This document shows, in pieces, positions 46,379 through 58,074 of a DNA stretch of 64,000 bases. The translations under genes and the position numbers were made by a program. Numbering within the stretch: the stretch's first letter is position 1; each line of letters begins with the position of its first letter. Origin of the DNA: Silene latifolia (Eukaryota; Streptophyta; Magnoliopsida; Caryophyllales; Caryophyllaceae); NCBI RefSeq assembly GCF_048544455.1, contig NC_133532.1, forward strand, positions 82,105,156 to 82,169,155. Reading direction: 5' to 3'. The notes under the pieces were generated by a model that was not told the DNA's origin, made no database searches, and was given only the letters and a program-made list of their open reading frames with translations.

Positions 46379-48056
46379 TGATGTACCTGGGTAATCGTCT
46401 TTTTCTTTCCACTGTTCGTTCCAGCTTTCTTCTGACTCGGTTCCACCTCATCTTTTTCAGCGACATCCTCAACCATAGCGGGTCCATCAAGGGTGGACCC
46501 ACTCCTCAAAGTAATGGCATTAAGGGTCTCCTTTTGATCCGTCTGCGTCGGTAAATGTCCAGGAGCTTGAGTTGTATTCTTGCTAGCCAATTGAGCAATT
46601 TGGCTTTCTAACATCTTCATCCCGGCCTCTCTAGCTTGAGACTCTTTCAGCAACAAATTTTTCAACTCATTGAAATCAGAACTTTGGGATTGTTGCTGCT
46701 GCTGAGGGAGATACAGAGGCTTTTGATATGGCTGCTGCTGCTTATGAGGGGGCACATAATTCTGCTGTTGCTGCTGCTGTGGAGGTGGAGTCGGATTTAG
46801 GACATTTTGGCTACTCCACCTCAAGTTCGGATGGACATTCCGCTCATAATAAGTGTTTGTGCCTATAATGTTGAAAGGCAGCACAAGACTCATAGGGATT
46901 AGGACAGTTGTCTGAAACATGTCCTTCTCCTCCACATCTCTTGCAGACGAAAGGACCATCTGAAACAGCATTCACATGATAGATCCCTCCTTTTGAAGCT
47001 CCTCCCAACTCATACTTATCAAACCTCGCCGTGAGAGCCTCTAATGCAGCTACAGAAGGGGATTCAACACTCCTCCTTTGATTTCCCCTGGAATTTCCAT
47101 ACTCAGCTTTATGGGTGGCCAAGTCATCAATAATCTTCCACCCCTTAGTCTCTCCAACATTCTCCTGGAATCTACCACTAGCTGCAGCATCCAGGATAGC
47201 TCTCTGATCGTCATAGAGCCCATTATAAAATTGATTGCATAGACTCAATTTTTCGAACCCATGATGCGGAATGGTTCGCACCAGCTTCTTGAAACGGACC
47301 CACGCCTCATGAAAGTTCTCATAAGAACCCTGTTTAAAGCTCGTGATCTGAGCTCTAATGGCATTAGTCTTCGAGGCAGAGAAGTATTTCTTGTAGAATG
47401 CTAGGGCCAAAGAATTCCAGTCAGTGATCCCATTAGCAGCTCGATCCAGGTCTCTGTACCACTCCCTTGAAGCATCACGAAGAGAGAATATAAACATAGT
47501 TTCCTTCACCTGGTCCTGGGTCACACTGGTTGGTGGGGGTATGGAACAGCAATAATTGATGAAAGTCTCCATGTGCTTAGCTGCATCTTCATTTGCAGCT
47601 CCCCCGAATTGGTTCCTCTCAACCAGGTTAATATAAGAAGGTTTCGGCTCGAATTTTCTCTCTGTCCCTGGTAATGCGAATCCCTTATAGAGATTCTCAG
47701 CTGTCGGCTCGGAGTGACTGGCTATACTAGCTTCTTCAGCCATGTCTGGAGATGTGACGGTTTCAGCTGATGAAGTACAAATAGGTGATGAAGGTGGATC
47801 CTCCTCAAACAGCTCGTTCTCGTAGTAACTAGACAGAGTACTCAGCTCTTCCTCTGTCGGAAATACCCTAGATGATCGTCTCAACTCACGCAAAGTCTTC
47901 TCAATCTCAGGATTGAACGGTAGTAATTCAACTCCCTGTGACCTGCGCATAAGAAGAAACTACAAGTAGAATATGAGAATAGTTTAAGGAACAGATGTCC
48001 CTTAAACTACAAGAAAGACTAAAAATAAAAACAACTAAAAATTTTAAACAATTGCC

Positions 48057-48074
48057 TCCCCGGCAACGGCGCCA
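48057..48074 (-). other. Primer binding site of element E
   Basis: Minus strand TGGCGCCGTTGCCGGGGA, 5 bases from the LTR. Identical to the site in element C and typical of Athila. Confidence 0.9.
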
Positions 48075-48671
48075 AAATTTGATGCCCGTCGTTGTGTGCA
48101 CCAAAGATAAAATTTATAGTTCCAAACTACTACTATAGATAGTGGCAGTCAGGGTCGAACCACAAGGAGGCGATGCAATTAATAGTTGTTTTATTTAAGT
48201 CCAAAGGTAACAATATGTGGGGGTTTTGATTTGATTTGGTCTATAGCTAAAGGCAATAAAAGACAATAAACTAAATAAACGGATAAAATCAAGTGTTAAA
48301 AGGGTGCTAAGATGGTCGGTTCACTATAGCTTCGGCGGCAGTATACTAGGTAAGTCTGAGTCAATCACGTGAGATGGGAAAATAAGAGGTCCTCTCGGTC
48401 TACTCTCACAGGTAGCATCTTTCGATCTCGCTACAGGTCCCTAATATCACTAATACTAACTTTCGTCCTGAAAAGTGACTAAAAAGGCTAAATTAACTCA
48501 TCTTTCGATCTCATTAATCTAGTCTTCTTAATTAGGTAGGCTATCTCCCTTCCCTATCTTTCGATCTTTATTGGGTCGGTCAATTCCTAGGCATTCAACT
48601 AGTCGCGTGCACTCGATTCGTCGAACATGGCAATTAAATTAATTAAAACGAATCAAAACCTCACGTGGCCA

Positions 48672-48702
48672 GTCGATCGACCGGGGTAGGTGGTCGATCG
48701 AC
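48672..48702. repeat. GTCGATCGAC pair 3 (in LTR)
   Basis: Palindromes at 48672-48681 and 48693-48702, 21 bp apart. Confidence 0.95.
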
Positions 48703-49200
48703 CGTGGCGCGATCTAGGTCTACTGTTCTAATGCCGCCTACTTCTAGAGATTTCCTACATCCTAGCACAGGGTATTTAGCTACTCATGACTATGACGAAA
48801 ACAACAATAAGATTATGAATTAATACTACTGAATTCATGCTTGAAATAATTAAACAAACAAATAACATAAAATGATAATTTCGGCTTCGGGAAACTAACT
48901 AGCAATTTTATACTACGAACGAAATAGCGTAAACTGAAATAAGAGCAGAAGAATACCGAATGGAAGAATTGCAGAATAGAGATCCAAAAACCGAATGCAA
49001 AAGTAAATTGTATTGAGACAATATTGAGAACCCTAATTATTTTCTAAAAACCTGAATGAAAACTGGATAAAAACTAGATGATTGTATATGGATGAGCAGG
49101 TTACGTTATATAGAAATATCACGTAACTTTATTTCCTAAACCTAATATACAATGGGCTTTGGAAATCTCGATCTTTTAATTCACGTAGATTAGCGGTGTG

Positions 49201-49231
49201 GTCGATCGACCACTGTGACCGGTCGATCAAC
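49201..49231. repeat. GTCGATCGAC pair 4 (in LTR)
   Basis: Palindrome at 49201-49210 and a one-base variant gtcgatcaac at 49222-49231, 21 bp apart. Confidence 0.9.
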
Positions 49232-49271
49232 TGGTCTGCAATGAACAGGAGCTACTGGAACTCGTGATCTG

Positions 49272-49302
49272 GTCGATCGACCAAGGGCAGCGGTCGATCG
49301 AC
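49272..49302. repeat. GTCGATCGAC pair 5 (in LTR)
   Basis: Palindromes at 49272-49281 and 49293-49302, 21 bp apart. Confidence 0.95.
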
Positions 49303-49586
49303 TGAAGTAGCTGATACTTGACTTCTAAATTCTCGTGGACTTGTCTTTCGGGCCTCTAAATACGCACCAAGCTCGTTCCTTGAGTAAACACTTCACGTCA
49401 AATGCAATGCAAGGTACTCGGGGACGGATTCGGCTCGATTTCTACTCATTTCCGCATAAATCTGCAATATTACATAAAAATACGAAAGTAGACGAAATGG
49501 GGCAAATAGTAGCATAAAACTACACAATTGAGCTCTGAAATGCGTGTAAAATAGGGTGTAAAACATCATATAAATGACACGCATCA

Positions 49587-52500
49587 CTTATAGATCCAGA
49601 TACCCAAGATTCGTTGTGCCTCTCCCAAATCCTTCATCTGGAAATGTTTCCCTAGCCACTCCTTAACGGAAGTGAGCGATGGAACATCATTCCCGATGAG
49701 CAATATGTCATCCACATATAGGACAAGGAATGCAACCTTACTCCCACTAAACTTCATGTATAAACACGGTTCTTCCACACTTCTAGTGAAACCGTATTGT
49801 TTAATCACATGATCATAGCGATGATTCCAACTCCTAGATGCTTGCTTAAGACCATAGATGGACTTCTTAAGCTTACACACCTTCTTAGGGTTAGATGTAT
49901 CCACAAAACCTTCAGGTTGTATCATGTACACCTCTTCTTCTAGAATCCCATTCAAGAAGGCGGTTTTGACATCCATTTGCCAAATCTCATAATCATGAAA
50001 TGCGGCAACCGCTAAGATTATCCTAATGGACCGAAGCATAGCGACTGGAGCGAAGGTTTAGTCATAGTGTAAACCATGAACTTGGGTGAACCCTTTTGCT
50101 ACCAATCTAGCTTTGTAAACATCTACATGTTTATCTATGCCGAGCTTAATTTTATGTATGCATTTACACTGAAGGGGTCGCACTCCCTCAGGTAAATCCA
50201 CCAAGTCCCATACTTGGTTCTCGTACATGGAATCCATTTCGGATCGCATGGCTTCTAGCCAAAGCGAGGAGTCGGGACTAGACATGGCCGATTTGTAGGT
50301 AGTGGGTTCATCACTTTCCAAAAGTAACAAAACACTACCCTCTTCGATGTTACCAAGGTAGCGGTCAGGTGAATTAGAAATCCTACTTGACTTTCTAGGA
50401 ACAATTACCATTTCAGAGGAAGAGGGAATGCTATCCTCCACGTTCTCCTCTACCTCATTCTCGGTTTGTGGCTCTCGAACTTCGTCAAGTTCAAATTTTC
50501 TCCCACTCTGGCTCCTAGAAATAAACTCCTTTTCTAGGAAGACAACATCACGAGCCACAAACACTTTGTTCTCGTGTTTTATTTTTAGAAGTAATAGCCA
50601 CGTGTTTCTCTTGGATATCCTACAAAAAGACATTTGTCAGACCTGGGTGCAAGCTTATTGTCAGACTTGATCTTGACGTACGCTTCGCAACCCCAAATAC
50701 GCATGAATGACAAATGAGGGACTTTCCCTGTCCATATCTCATATGGAGTCTTATCGGCCGCTTTAGTCGGGCTTCGATTTAATGAAAATATTGCAGACAA
50801 GAGGGCATAACCCCAAAATGAACTAGGAAGCTCAGTTAGACTCATCATAGACCGAACCATGTCTAATAAAGTTTGGTTTCTCCTTTCGGCTACAGCATTT
50901 AGTTGTAGTGTGCCAGGAGGAGTCCATTGTGATACTATACCATAATCTTTGAGGTGTGAATCAAATTCAGTATTTAGATATTCACCACCACGATCGGATC
51001 GTAGTGTCTTAATCTTTTTATCCAATTGGTTCTCTACTTCATTTTGAAACTCTTTGAACTTGTCAAAAGCTTCACTCTTGTTCTTCATTAAGTAGACATA
51101 CCCATATCTACTTAAGTCATCAGTAAAAGTAATGAAGTAGTGAAAACCTCCTCTAGCGGTGATGGTTAATGGTCCACACACATCCGTATGTATGAGAGCC
51201 AAAACCTCACTAGCTCGTGTCCCTTTTCCCGCAAAAGGTGCACGAGTCATCTTACCTAGAAGGCAAGACTCGCATGTACCATAAGATTTGAAACCAAAAG
51301 GTTTGAACACTTTTGATGAAGCAAGTCTCTTAATGCGTCTTTCGTTTATGTGGCCTAAACGACAATGCCAAAGGTAGGATTCGTTTGGATCACCCGTTTT
51401 GAGCTTTTTCGTTTCTACATGATAAACGTCATTAACATTATTTAAAACATAAATGCCTCCAATTGAAATGGCCTTGCCATAAACCACATCATTTAAAGAA
51501 AAATTACAACCATTGTCCTTAATCATAAAACAAAAGCCTTCCGCGTCTAACGCGGAAATAGAGATGATGTTCTTGGTTAAAGTTCGTACAAAATAACACT
51601 TATTTAAATACAACTCTAGACCACTAGCTAAAGTGAGCACATAGGTCCCCACGGAAACGGCCGCTACTCTAGCTCCATTGCCCATGCGGAGTTCCACATC
51701 ACCTTTTGCTAGTGCTCGCACGTCCCTTAAACCCTGCAAATGATTACAAAGGTGAGAGCCACATCCGGTATCAAGTACCCAAGTGGAAGTGTAAGCATAA
51801 TTAACGTCTATCATATAGAGAGAGGAAATCATACCAATAGGCGGCACACGCCCTTCCTTGAGATCCTCCAAGTATTTGTAACAACTCCTCCTATAATGCC
51901 CCTTCCCATTACAATGGAAACATTCGGCCTCGGAGAGTTTGACACTTTTTGCCTTGGGATTGCCATTCTCAACGGCCTTCTCCTTTCCCTTGTTATGTTT
52001 CTTTGACGATTTCTTAAATTGGGACTTTTCCTTCCCTTTTCCTTTCTTAACTCCAAGGGACATGTTGTTTAACTTCATGGTTAAAACATCCCCTTTGTCA
52101 CTCCCACTAGCTTCCATATTCCTCTCCCCTTGGGTGAGGAGTGCATGAATTTCATAATAACTCTTATCCATGCCATTCATGTTGTAGTTCACCCTAAAGT
52201 GGGCAAACTTGGTGGGAAGTGAGTGGAGGATACGATCCACCACAAGAGTCTTAGGAATCTTACACCCTAGACGCTCTAGGATGTCGACATATTCGACCAT
52301 TTTGAGTACATGGGGACCAACCTTTTGGCCCCTCTCAAGCTTAGCTTCAAAGAAGCGTGCCGCCGCATCGTATTGACGGACTTTAGGTGTTTGTGAAAAC
52401 ATAGTAATCATACGAGTGAATATCTCGTACGCATTTAAAGAAATGCATGAAAGCTTGAGCTTTGGGGACATCGACCATATCAACACATTCTTGATATCAT

Positions 52501-52744
52501 TCGACATCCTCACATGGTCATCATAGGCGGTCCGCACCGCCGATGAAGCCTTTCGACCGGGCTCGATGGGAGGAGCATCGGTCAAGTAAGTGAGCACGTT
52601 GTCGGACAACGCGGCGCTTTTGATGTTGGATTCCCATTCAAGAAAGTTACTACCGTCATCTTTTAAGATACATTTGTCCATTACGGACCTTAACCATGAA
52701 TCTTTGCCTAGTGAAGTAGTCGATGGAGTTGATGAAGTTGCCAT
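49587..52744 (-). pseudogene. gag-pol: Gag-pol of copia D, truncated in RT
   Basis: The first frame (52744-50585, 719 residues) has a copia gag, a zinc knuckle C275-X2-C278-X4-H283-X4-C288, protease DTG at 325-327, the integrase zinc region at 459-497 (H-H-C-C; CESCLLGK) and catalytic D521, D584 and E620 with 35 residues between the last two. A frameshift near 50600 leads to 50633-50058 (SRSQSGRKFE, then RT start LVAKGFTQVHG) ending in a stop, and 50039-49584 continues with KTAFLNG, MKFSGSK and catalytic YVDDILLI. The frame ends at ILGIWIYK where element E is inserted. Start ATG is followed by a normal copia gag N-terminus. It would encode the whole replication machinery; RNase H is lost. Confidence 0.92.
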
Positions 52745-54670
52745 TGCGAATTAAAATGCTACAACAAATAAGGAAATATTAACATCCATTGTTTTAAAAA
52801 ATTACTTGTGAAAACATGTTTAACAAGTTTTAGCATTTATATAATTATCTCCCACTAAATTATATAAATGATTCCAAGACCCAAATTTTAAACAAAAATG
52901 AGCCTCGCTTGGGCGAAACATCCCATAATTGTGTAAATTCGGTAAGTTACGTTGACTAATTCTACCTCTAGAACTCTTGGTCGACGAATTTCCTTAAATC
53001 CATCTACTAGCCCCGGAACACAAGACCGTCTTATATCCCGTTGAGTCCAACAAATTTTGGCGTGTGATAACCGTTTACCATCATACTTACCCAAGGTAAA
53101 AAGAGAACACCCCGCTTGGGCGAGCGTGGCTCTAATGAACAAGAGATTCATAGGTGTTACTAATTGGTAAGGCTAATCTCAATTTTAGTTATGTGAGAGA
53201 TCTTGTCAATTTTAGTCATAAATTCCCTATAAGTGAACTAAGTCGGTGAATGTAAATGACGTGAATTGACAACCGCAAAAATAAAATGCATGTGAATGGC
53301 GATTTGGGCATGCGCGAAAATAAAACAAGCAAGCAAGTAAGCATATGAATAATCCTAGTATGGCCACCTAGTTAATAAAAAACTAGTCTATTACATTTCG
53401 GAAACCAACTCCTTGGTCCCTTGCCTCTTCATTCCAAAAGTGGCTTCTTCTTGTGGGATTTGGAACACCTTCCAAAAATAGACTCCGTCTCGATGTAATC
53501 CGTCTTTTGGAAACGCCGGTAAGAATAACTATTACAATTGAATTACATAGCTATTCCTATTATACATTAATTAATAAAATATATAAAACTATTAATTAAT
53601 TACAAACCGACGATACGAGATCGTATTTAATTTACAAACAAATCGCTATTCCCATTCATTTCGGGTAATAACGATTAAAATAAACTAGGCCATACTAGGT
53701 ACAACAAGATAAATACTTTAAATAAATGACAATCATTGATTCAACTTAAATAAATATGCTTAAAATGCTGTAAAATGATGCCAAAATCGCCCTATCTATC
53801 AATCGTTGGTATCCATCTCGGTTTTTGTGGATTTACTCGATTTTTAATTTGTAAAAATCAATAATCAACTCTTAAATCTCATTTAAGTCAAAACTAATTT
53901 TCCAAACTATTTTGAACCTCAAAATTAGTCCTCACTAATTTTATGATGAAGAATTAGTTTGATTTGGTGATATTTTGCTAATTTAATCGGTAAAATCATA
54001 ATTTTTAAGTAAAAATCCAAAATAATTGAAAGATTACCCAAAAAATTGAAACAAAAATTTTGAGTATTCTGGAACACTCCCAAGAACACCAAAATGTTAG
54101 AAAAAGTTCCCCAAAAATCGGATAAAATTTATGAAGAAAAAGATCGATATTTATCGGTTTTTAACCACTAAAACCAATAAACATCAAAACAAGGTGAAAT
54201 AACATTTTATATTTTACTTTTAACTTTTAAATAATATTTTTAAATGTACATAAATTTATCAAGGGCAGGAACAATCGTTTCAAAATTATGATACATTTAT
54301 TTTACTTTTATCTCATAAAATCAATAAACATGCAAAACTTCAAACCAACCCTCAAAATTTTGCATAGAATCTGTAGAAAACAAGCATGAAACACCATACA
54401 AATTTCATGATCCGAATCAACTTTTAACTATTTTTAGTCAATTCTTAACTAAAATACGGCATTTTGACTCGGTTTTCTACCAAAAATCATTAAAAATAGC
54501 AAAATAACTTGATAAATCACCAAACTTTACCACAAATCTTTTGAGATCAGTAGGTATGCATGCCCCAAAAATTTCGTGCTAAAACCTCTTCTAACATAAT
54601 TTTTGAGTTTTTATAAATTATCTCATAATTTATTAATATGCTTAAAATCAACATGCAAATTACAAGTCTA
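52745..54670 (-). other. Leader of copia D
   Basis: Untranslated, AT-rich, homologous to the leader of copia B. The 87-residue ORF at 52888-53151 has no recognisable domain. Confidence 0.6.
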
Positions 54671-54683
54671 AGCTCTGATACCA
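54671..54683 (-). other. Primer binding site of copia D
   Basis: Minus strand TGGTATCAGAGCT, complementary to the 3' end of plant initiator tRNA-Met, 2 bases from the LTR. Confidence 0.92.
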
Positions 54684-54685
54684 CT

Positions 54686-55918
54686 TGAAAGATCATAGAT
54701 CCTAATTAGACTCTCTAATTAAAAAATAAATTATCTCATAATATGTTCATTTAGTGATCTATGTAACATGCATGCAAATATAAAAACATAAAATTAAAGA
54801 TTAAGGAAAAACAATTTCCTTACATTGATATTTATGGTAATATGGGCACAATCAAGATATCCTATCTTGATTGTTCTTGAGATTAAAACAAAAGGATGAT
54901 CCTCCTATAAAAACTTTAAAAAAGAAAGTCTCCTTCAAGTTGCACCCAAGAACAAATCACCCAAATAATCTTACAAATATTAACTAGATATTTGTAAAAC
55001 TAACCCTTGATAATATTTGTAATATTACTAACACTCTTAGTAATAATATTTTGATTACTAACTTCTTAGTAAATGATGTATAATAATTTTAGAGAGATAG
55101 ACAATTGTTTTGTTCACATGCAAAAGTGAAGTAATGAAGTGTAGAAAAAATGAACAAAAGATGGAGTATAAAATGGAGGAAGTGGCGGGTGGAGGAGGTG
55201 GAGTGTAGGATTCATTTTTCTTATTTTATTGTCCAATACATTATGACACACATAATAATTACATGACAATTATGGAAGAAAAATAAGCAAAGTGTAATGA
55301 TCCTGATCATCCACTACCTCCATTTACACGGTCCAATGTCCCATTTACGGGTCCATTTTGGTTCTTATATTTGTCGCACAAATACGTGTAAATTTTATTT
55401 AAACATCGTTTCATGTTTAAATGTTTCCAATTAATTCGTCCAAATCACTCCGTAAATATACGTGTACCGCTACACATATTATTTATGTACTAATATTAAT
55501 CACATTAATTAATTAGTACAATTTTAGTGAATTAACAATTAATTAAGTAAAACCCGTCTCCCAAAATTTATTATTCAATTATCGCATAATTAAATAATAA
55601 CTGCCGTGCCTCCAGTTCGCAACTCGAAATCTCTCTAAAATAATCAACTAACCTCTTAGTCTGTAAATCAAGGGACTAAATAAATTGTATTTCATACAAT
55701 TAATTAGTTATCAATTGGGGTTCGTTCCTATAGGTGTGACCGAAAGGGGTCAGTTGATCACCGCCGTCTCACGACAATAACGTCAAACTCTAGTCAGCCA
55801 ACCATTATCGATTTACGTTAATCAACTGACGCGGATCAAATAATTAAATATCTGATGATATTCCTTTAATGAGATTTATTATGTAAACGCACTATTGTGG
55901 AGGACACTAACTCCAACA
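54686..55918 (-). repeat. 5' LTR of copia D
   Basis: On the minus strand it begins TGTTGGAGTTAGTGTCC and ends GATCTTTCA (1233 bp). The beginning resembles the LTR start of A and B, showing a common family. Confidence 0.9.
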
Positions 55919-57948
55919 TGAAAAAGTTCCCGGATCTTTGAGCTTTAGAGGGGAACTCCCTTGAAGAATAGCACTACTCACTTTGGTAAAGGCAATAGTC
56001 TCCAACTTTCGGATGGATTTATTCTTGGTAAGAATATCCTTCATGTACTTTACATAAGCCAGAACATGATTAATCAATTCCGTGAATGGGATTGAGACTT
56101 CTAAGTTCTTCACAATTTCCATGAACTTTACAAGGTGCTCATCAAGCTTAGGCTTAGCTTGGCGACTTGGGAATGGAAGTCTAATCACAATAGGCTACTT
56201 ATCGACATTCTTAGCCTTTTCTTCATTTCTCTTCTTTGAAAGTTCATTGGTAGTAGCCTCTACTTCCTTATAGTTCTCCACAACTCTTTGCTTGCTACTA
56301 TCATCCACAATATCTTCATCAATTGACCTCTTTGGCCCCTCATATATTGTACCACCCCTCAAATGGATAGCACTAACCGTTTTATGTCTTGGGGGTGGGG
56401 GGGGGGGGGGGGGTTACCTTGAGGAGGTAATTGCCCCTTTTGTCTTTGGGAGCTACAAGATGCTAGTTGAGTCATTTGAGTTTCTAACATTTTGGTGTGG
56501 GCAAGTATGTTATTTATGGTGGTTTCTTTAGCTTGGCTATCTTTTCGCATTTGGGTGAATAATTCTTGTTGGTTCTTTAGCATTTGGAGGACCGCTTTTT
56601 GAACATCAAAGCTTTGGTCATTGAATTGGTTGTAGGAAGGTTGATTTTGATATCCTTGGCTTGGGTTGAAAAAGGGTCTTTGAGTTTGATTTCTCATTGG
56701 AGGGGGGGTGTATGTTGGTTGAGGATTTTGAACATTTTGGCTCTTGTATGAGAGATTTGGATGGAATTTGGTATTCTCATTATAGTAGTTGGAATAAAGG
56801 GTGCCATTCTTGTATGCTTGGAAAGCATTCACTTGTTCATTTGTTCCCCTACATTCGTTTTGATCATGTCCCAAGGTTCCACAACTTTCACATACTCCAT
56901 TTGGAATTGAGGATGATGCCATCATAGCATTGACATGTTGTTTGGGTGATTTGGAAGCTTCATCAAGCTTAGCCATAGCCTTCTCAAACTTCAAGTTGAT
57001 GGTGTCGATATGAGCACTTAGTCGAGCACCCAATTGTGTGATGGAATCTACCTCATGCTTTCCTCCTCTAGTGGCCATTCGAGGCCTACTATATTGGGAA
57101 TTATGAACCGCCATATCTTCGATTTTGGCCCATGTTTGGTTGTCATCAACTTCGGTGAGCCTCCCGTTGGATCCCATATTAAGCACATTGCGTGAGTCTT
57201 CATATAAGCCATTCCAAAACTGTTGAACAAGGAACCACTCACTAAGTCTATGGTGTGGACAAGAACGACAAGTGTCCTTAAATCTCCCCCATGCTTCATA
57301 TAATGATTCCTCATCCCTTTGCTTGAACCCGGTGATTTGGGCCCTTAACATGTTAGTCTTCTCTGGAGGATAGAATTTCTTGTAGAAGGCAAGTGCTAGC
57401 TTCTTCCATGAATAAATACCAAGCGTAGCCTTGTCTAGGCTCTTCAACCATTGCTTTGCAGTTCCAATCAAGGAAAAAGGGAACAACACCCACCGAATTT
57501 GATCTTGAGTAACTTCGGTTTGAGAAATTGCATCACAATAGTCACAAAAAGTCTCCATATGTAAATGAGGATCTTCACTAGGCATCCCTCCAAATTGACT
57601 TCTCTCAACTAATTGTATGAATGCGGATTTGGCAATGAAATTGCCGATTAAATGTGGTGGTGTAGGAGTACCGTTTTGTAAGTTCTCCTCAGTTGGTACG
57701 GAATGAGATGAAAATTTAGGCATTATTGGTTGATTTTGTGGTTGGTTTGGAATTGGGTTATCCTCTCCTTCTCTTGCAAAAGGGTTGACAAACGCAATGT
57801 TATTTGGTTGAATGTCCAAAATCTCTCCAATACCCAAAACTCTTGAAGTACCCCTAGCAACTCTTCTGTTGTTGGTTAAGGTCCTTCCAATCTCGAGATC
57901 AATAGGTAATGGATTATCATGTGATCTCCTAGTCATGCAAAATATCAA
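55919..57948 (-). pseudogene. gag: Gag of Athila C
   Basis: The frame 57948-56359 begins MIFCMTRRSHDNPLP; the second Met (57936) fits related gags better. The gag domain covers about 100-260 (LVERSQFGGMPSEDPHLHMETF, WLKSLDKATLGIYSW, FYKKFYPPEKTNMLRAQI, NGLYEDSRNVL). A zinc knuckle CESCGTLGHDQNEC sits near residue 350, and a Gln/Asn-rich region follows. A run of 17 G at 56397-56413 encodes a proline tract and lies where the frame breaks. Coding resumes in another frame (RGGTIYEGPKRSIDEDIVDD) with one stop near 56195, then IPFTELINHVLAYVKYMKDIL and KLKDPGTF up to the copia D insertion. Gag assembles particles; this copy is broken. Confidence 0.88.
56397..56413. repeat. Poly-G tract in gag
   Basis: Seventeen consecutive G follow five G and one T. 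A length change here would explain the frameshift in gag; assembly error in the tract is an alternative. Confidence 0.9.
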
Positions 57949-58052
57949 ACAACTAGAAAATAATTAGAACAACCTTGAGGAGATTGACTTCCCCAAGGTA
58001 AAGAAAGACACAACTAAAAACAATAAACAAAAATCAAATCAATTGAACACCG

Positions 58053-58070
58053 TCCCCGGCAACGGCGCCA
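58053..58070 (-). other. Primer binding site of Athila C
   Basis: Minus strand TGGCGCCGTTGCCGGGGA, 4 bases from the 5' LTR. Confidence 0.92.
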
Positions 58071-58074
58071 TTTT

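Larger units (their letters stand above)
45866..47950 (-). pseudogene. gag: Gag (and start of gag-protease linker) of element E
   Basis: The first frame (47950-46844, 368 residues) holds the retrotransposon gag domain at about 100-260 (LVERNQFGG, METFINYCC, WYRDLDRAANGITDW, FYKKYF, NGLYDDQRAILDAA). A zinc knuckle C336-X2-C339-X4-H344-X4-C349 follows. The frame shifts near 46860 into a Gln/Pro-rich segment (46971-46366) with ITLRSGS, and near 46410 into a third (46502 onward) with serine-arginine SRSTD repeats encoded by the GTCGATCGAC palindromes and the FENVIRSLNVQVPFLELVNQVPAY motif. It ends at the deletion junction. Gag would form particles and bind RNA. Two frameshifts make it a pseudogene. 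Confidence 0.88.
45860..49586 (-). mobile_element. Athila-type element E, 3' truncated
   Basis: 5' LTR 48080-49586, primer site 48057-48074, leader, then gag reading leftwards until it meets the copia D LTR remnant at 45859. Protease onward and the 3' LTR are missing. The right flank is cttat (49587-49591), the putative TSD, but its partner was deleted. Both LTR and gag carry GTCGATCGAC palindrome pairs. It is a different family from C: LTRs are unrelated by eye and gags are diverged. Confidence 0.85.
48080..49586 (-). repeat. 5' LTR of element E
   Basis: On the plus strand it runs tgatgcccgtcg...gacacgcatca (1507 bp). It contains three more GTCGATCGAC pairs. No second copy is in the window. 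The small ORFs at 49335-49587 are LTR sequence. Confidence 0.85.
45646..55918 (-). mobile_element. Ty1/copia element D, with element E nested
   Basis: 5' LTR 54686-55918; remnant 3' LTR 45646-45859; TSD tgaaa on both sides. In element order: LTR, primer site, leader of about 1.9 kb, gag-pol from 52744, interrupted in RT at 49587 by element E. The rest of RT, RNase H, the polypurine tract and about 1 kb of 3' LTR are deleted. It is the best preserved relative of copias A and B and explains their remnants. LTR overlap differs by about 4 percent by eye. Confidence 0.9.

Noticed and set aside
52888-53151. 87-residue ORF in the copia D leader as an accessory gene
   Set aside because: No domain and not maintained as an ORF in the homologous leader of copia B.
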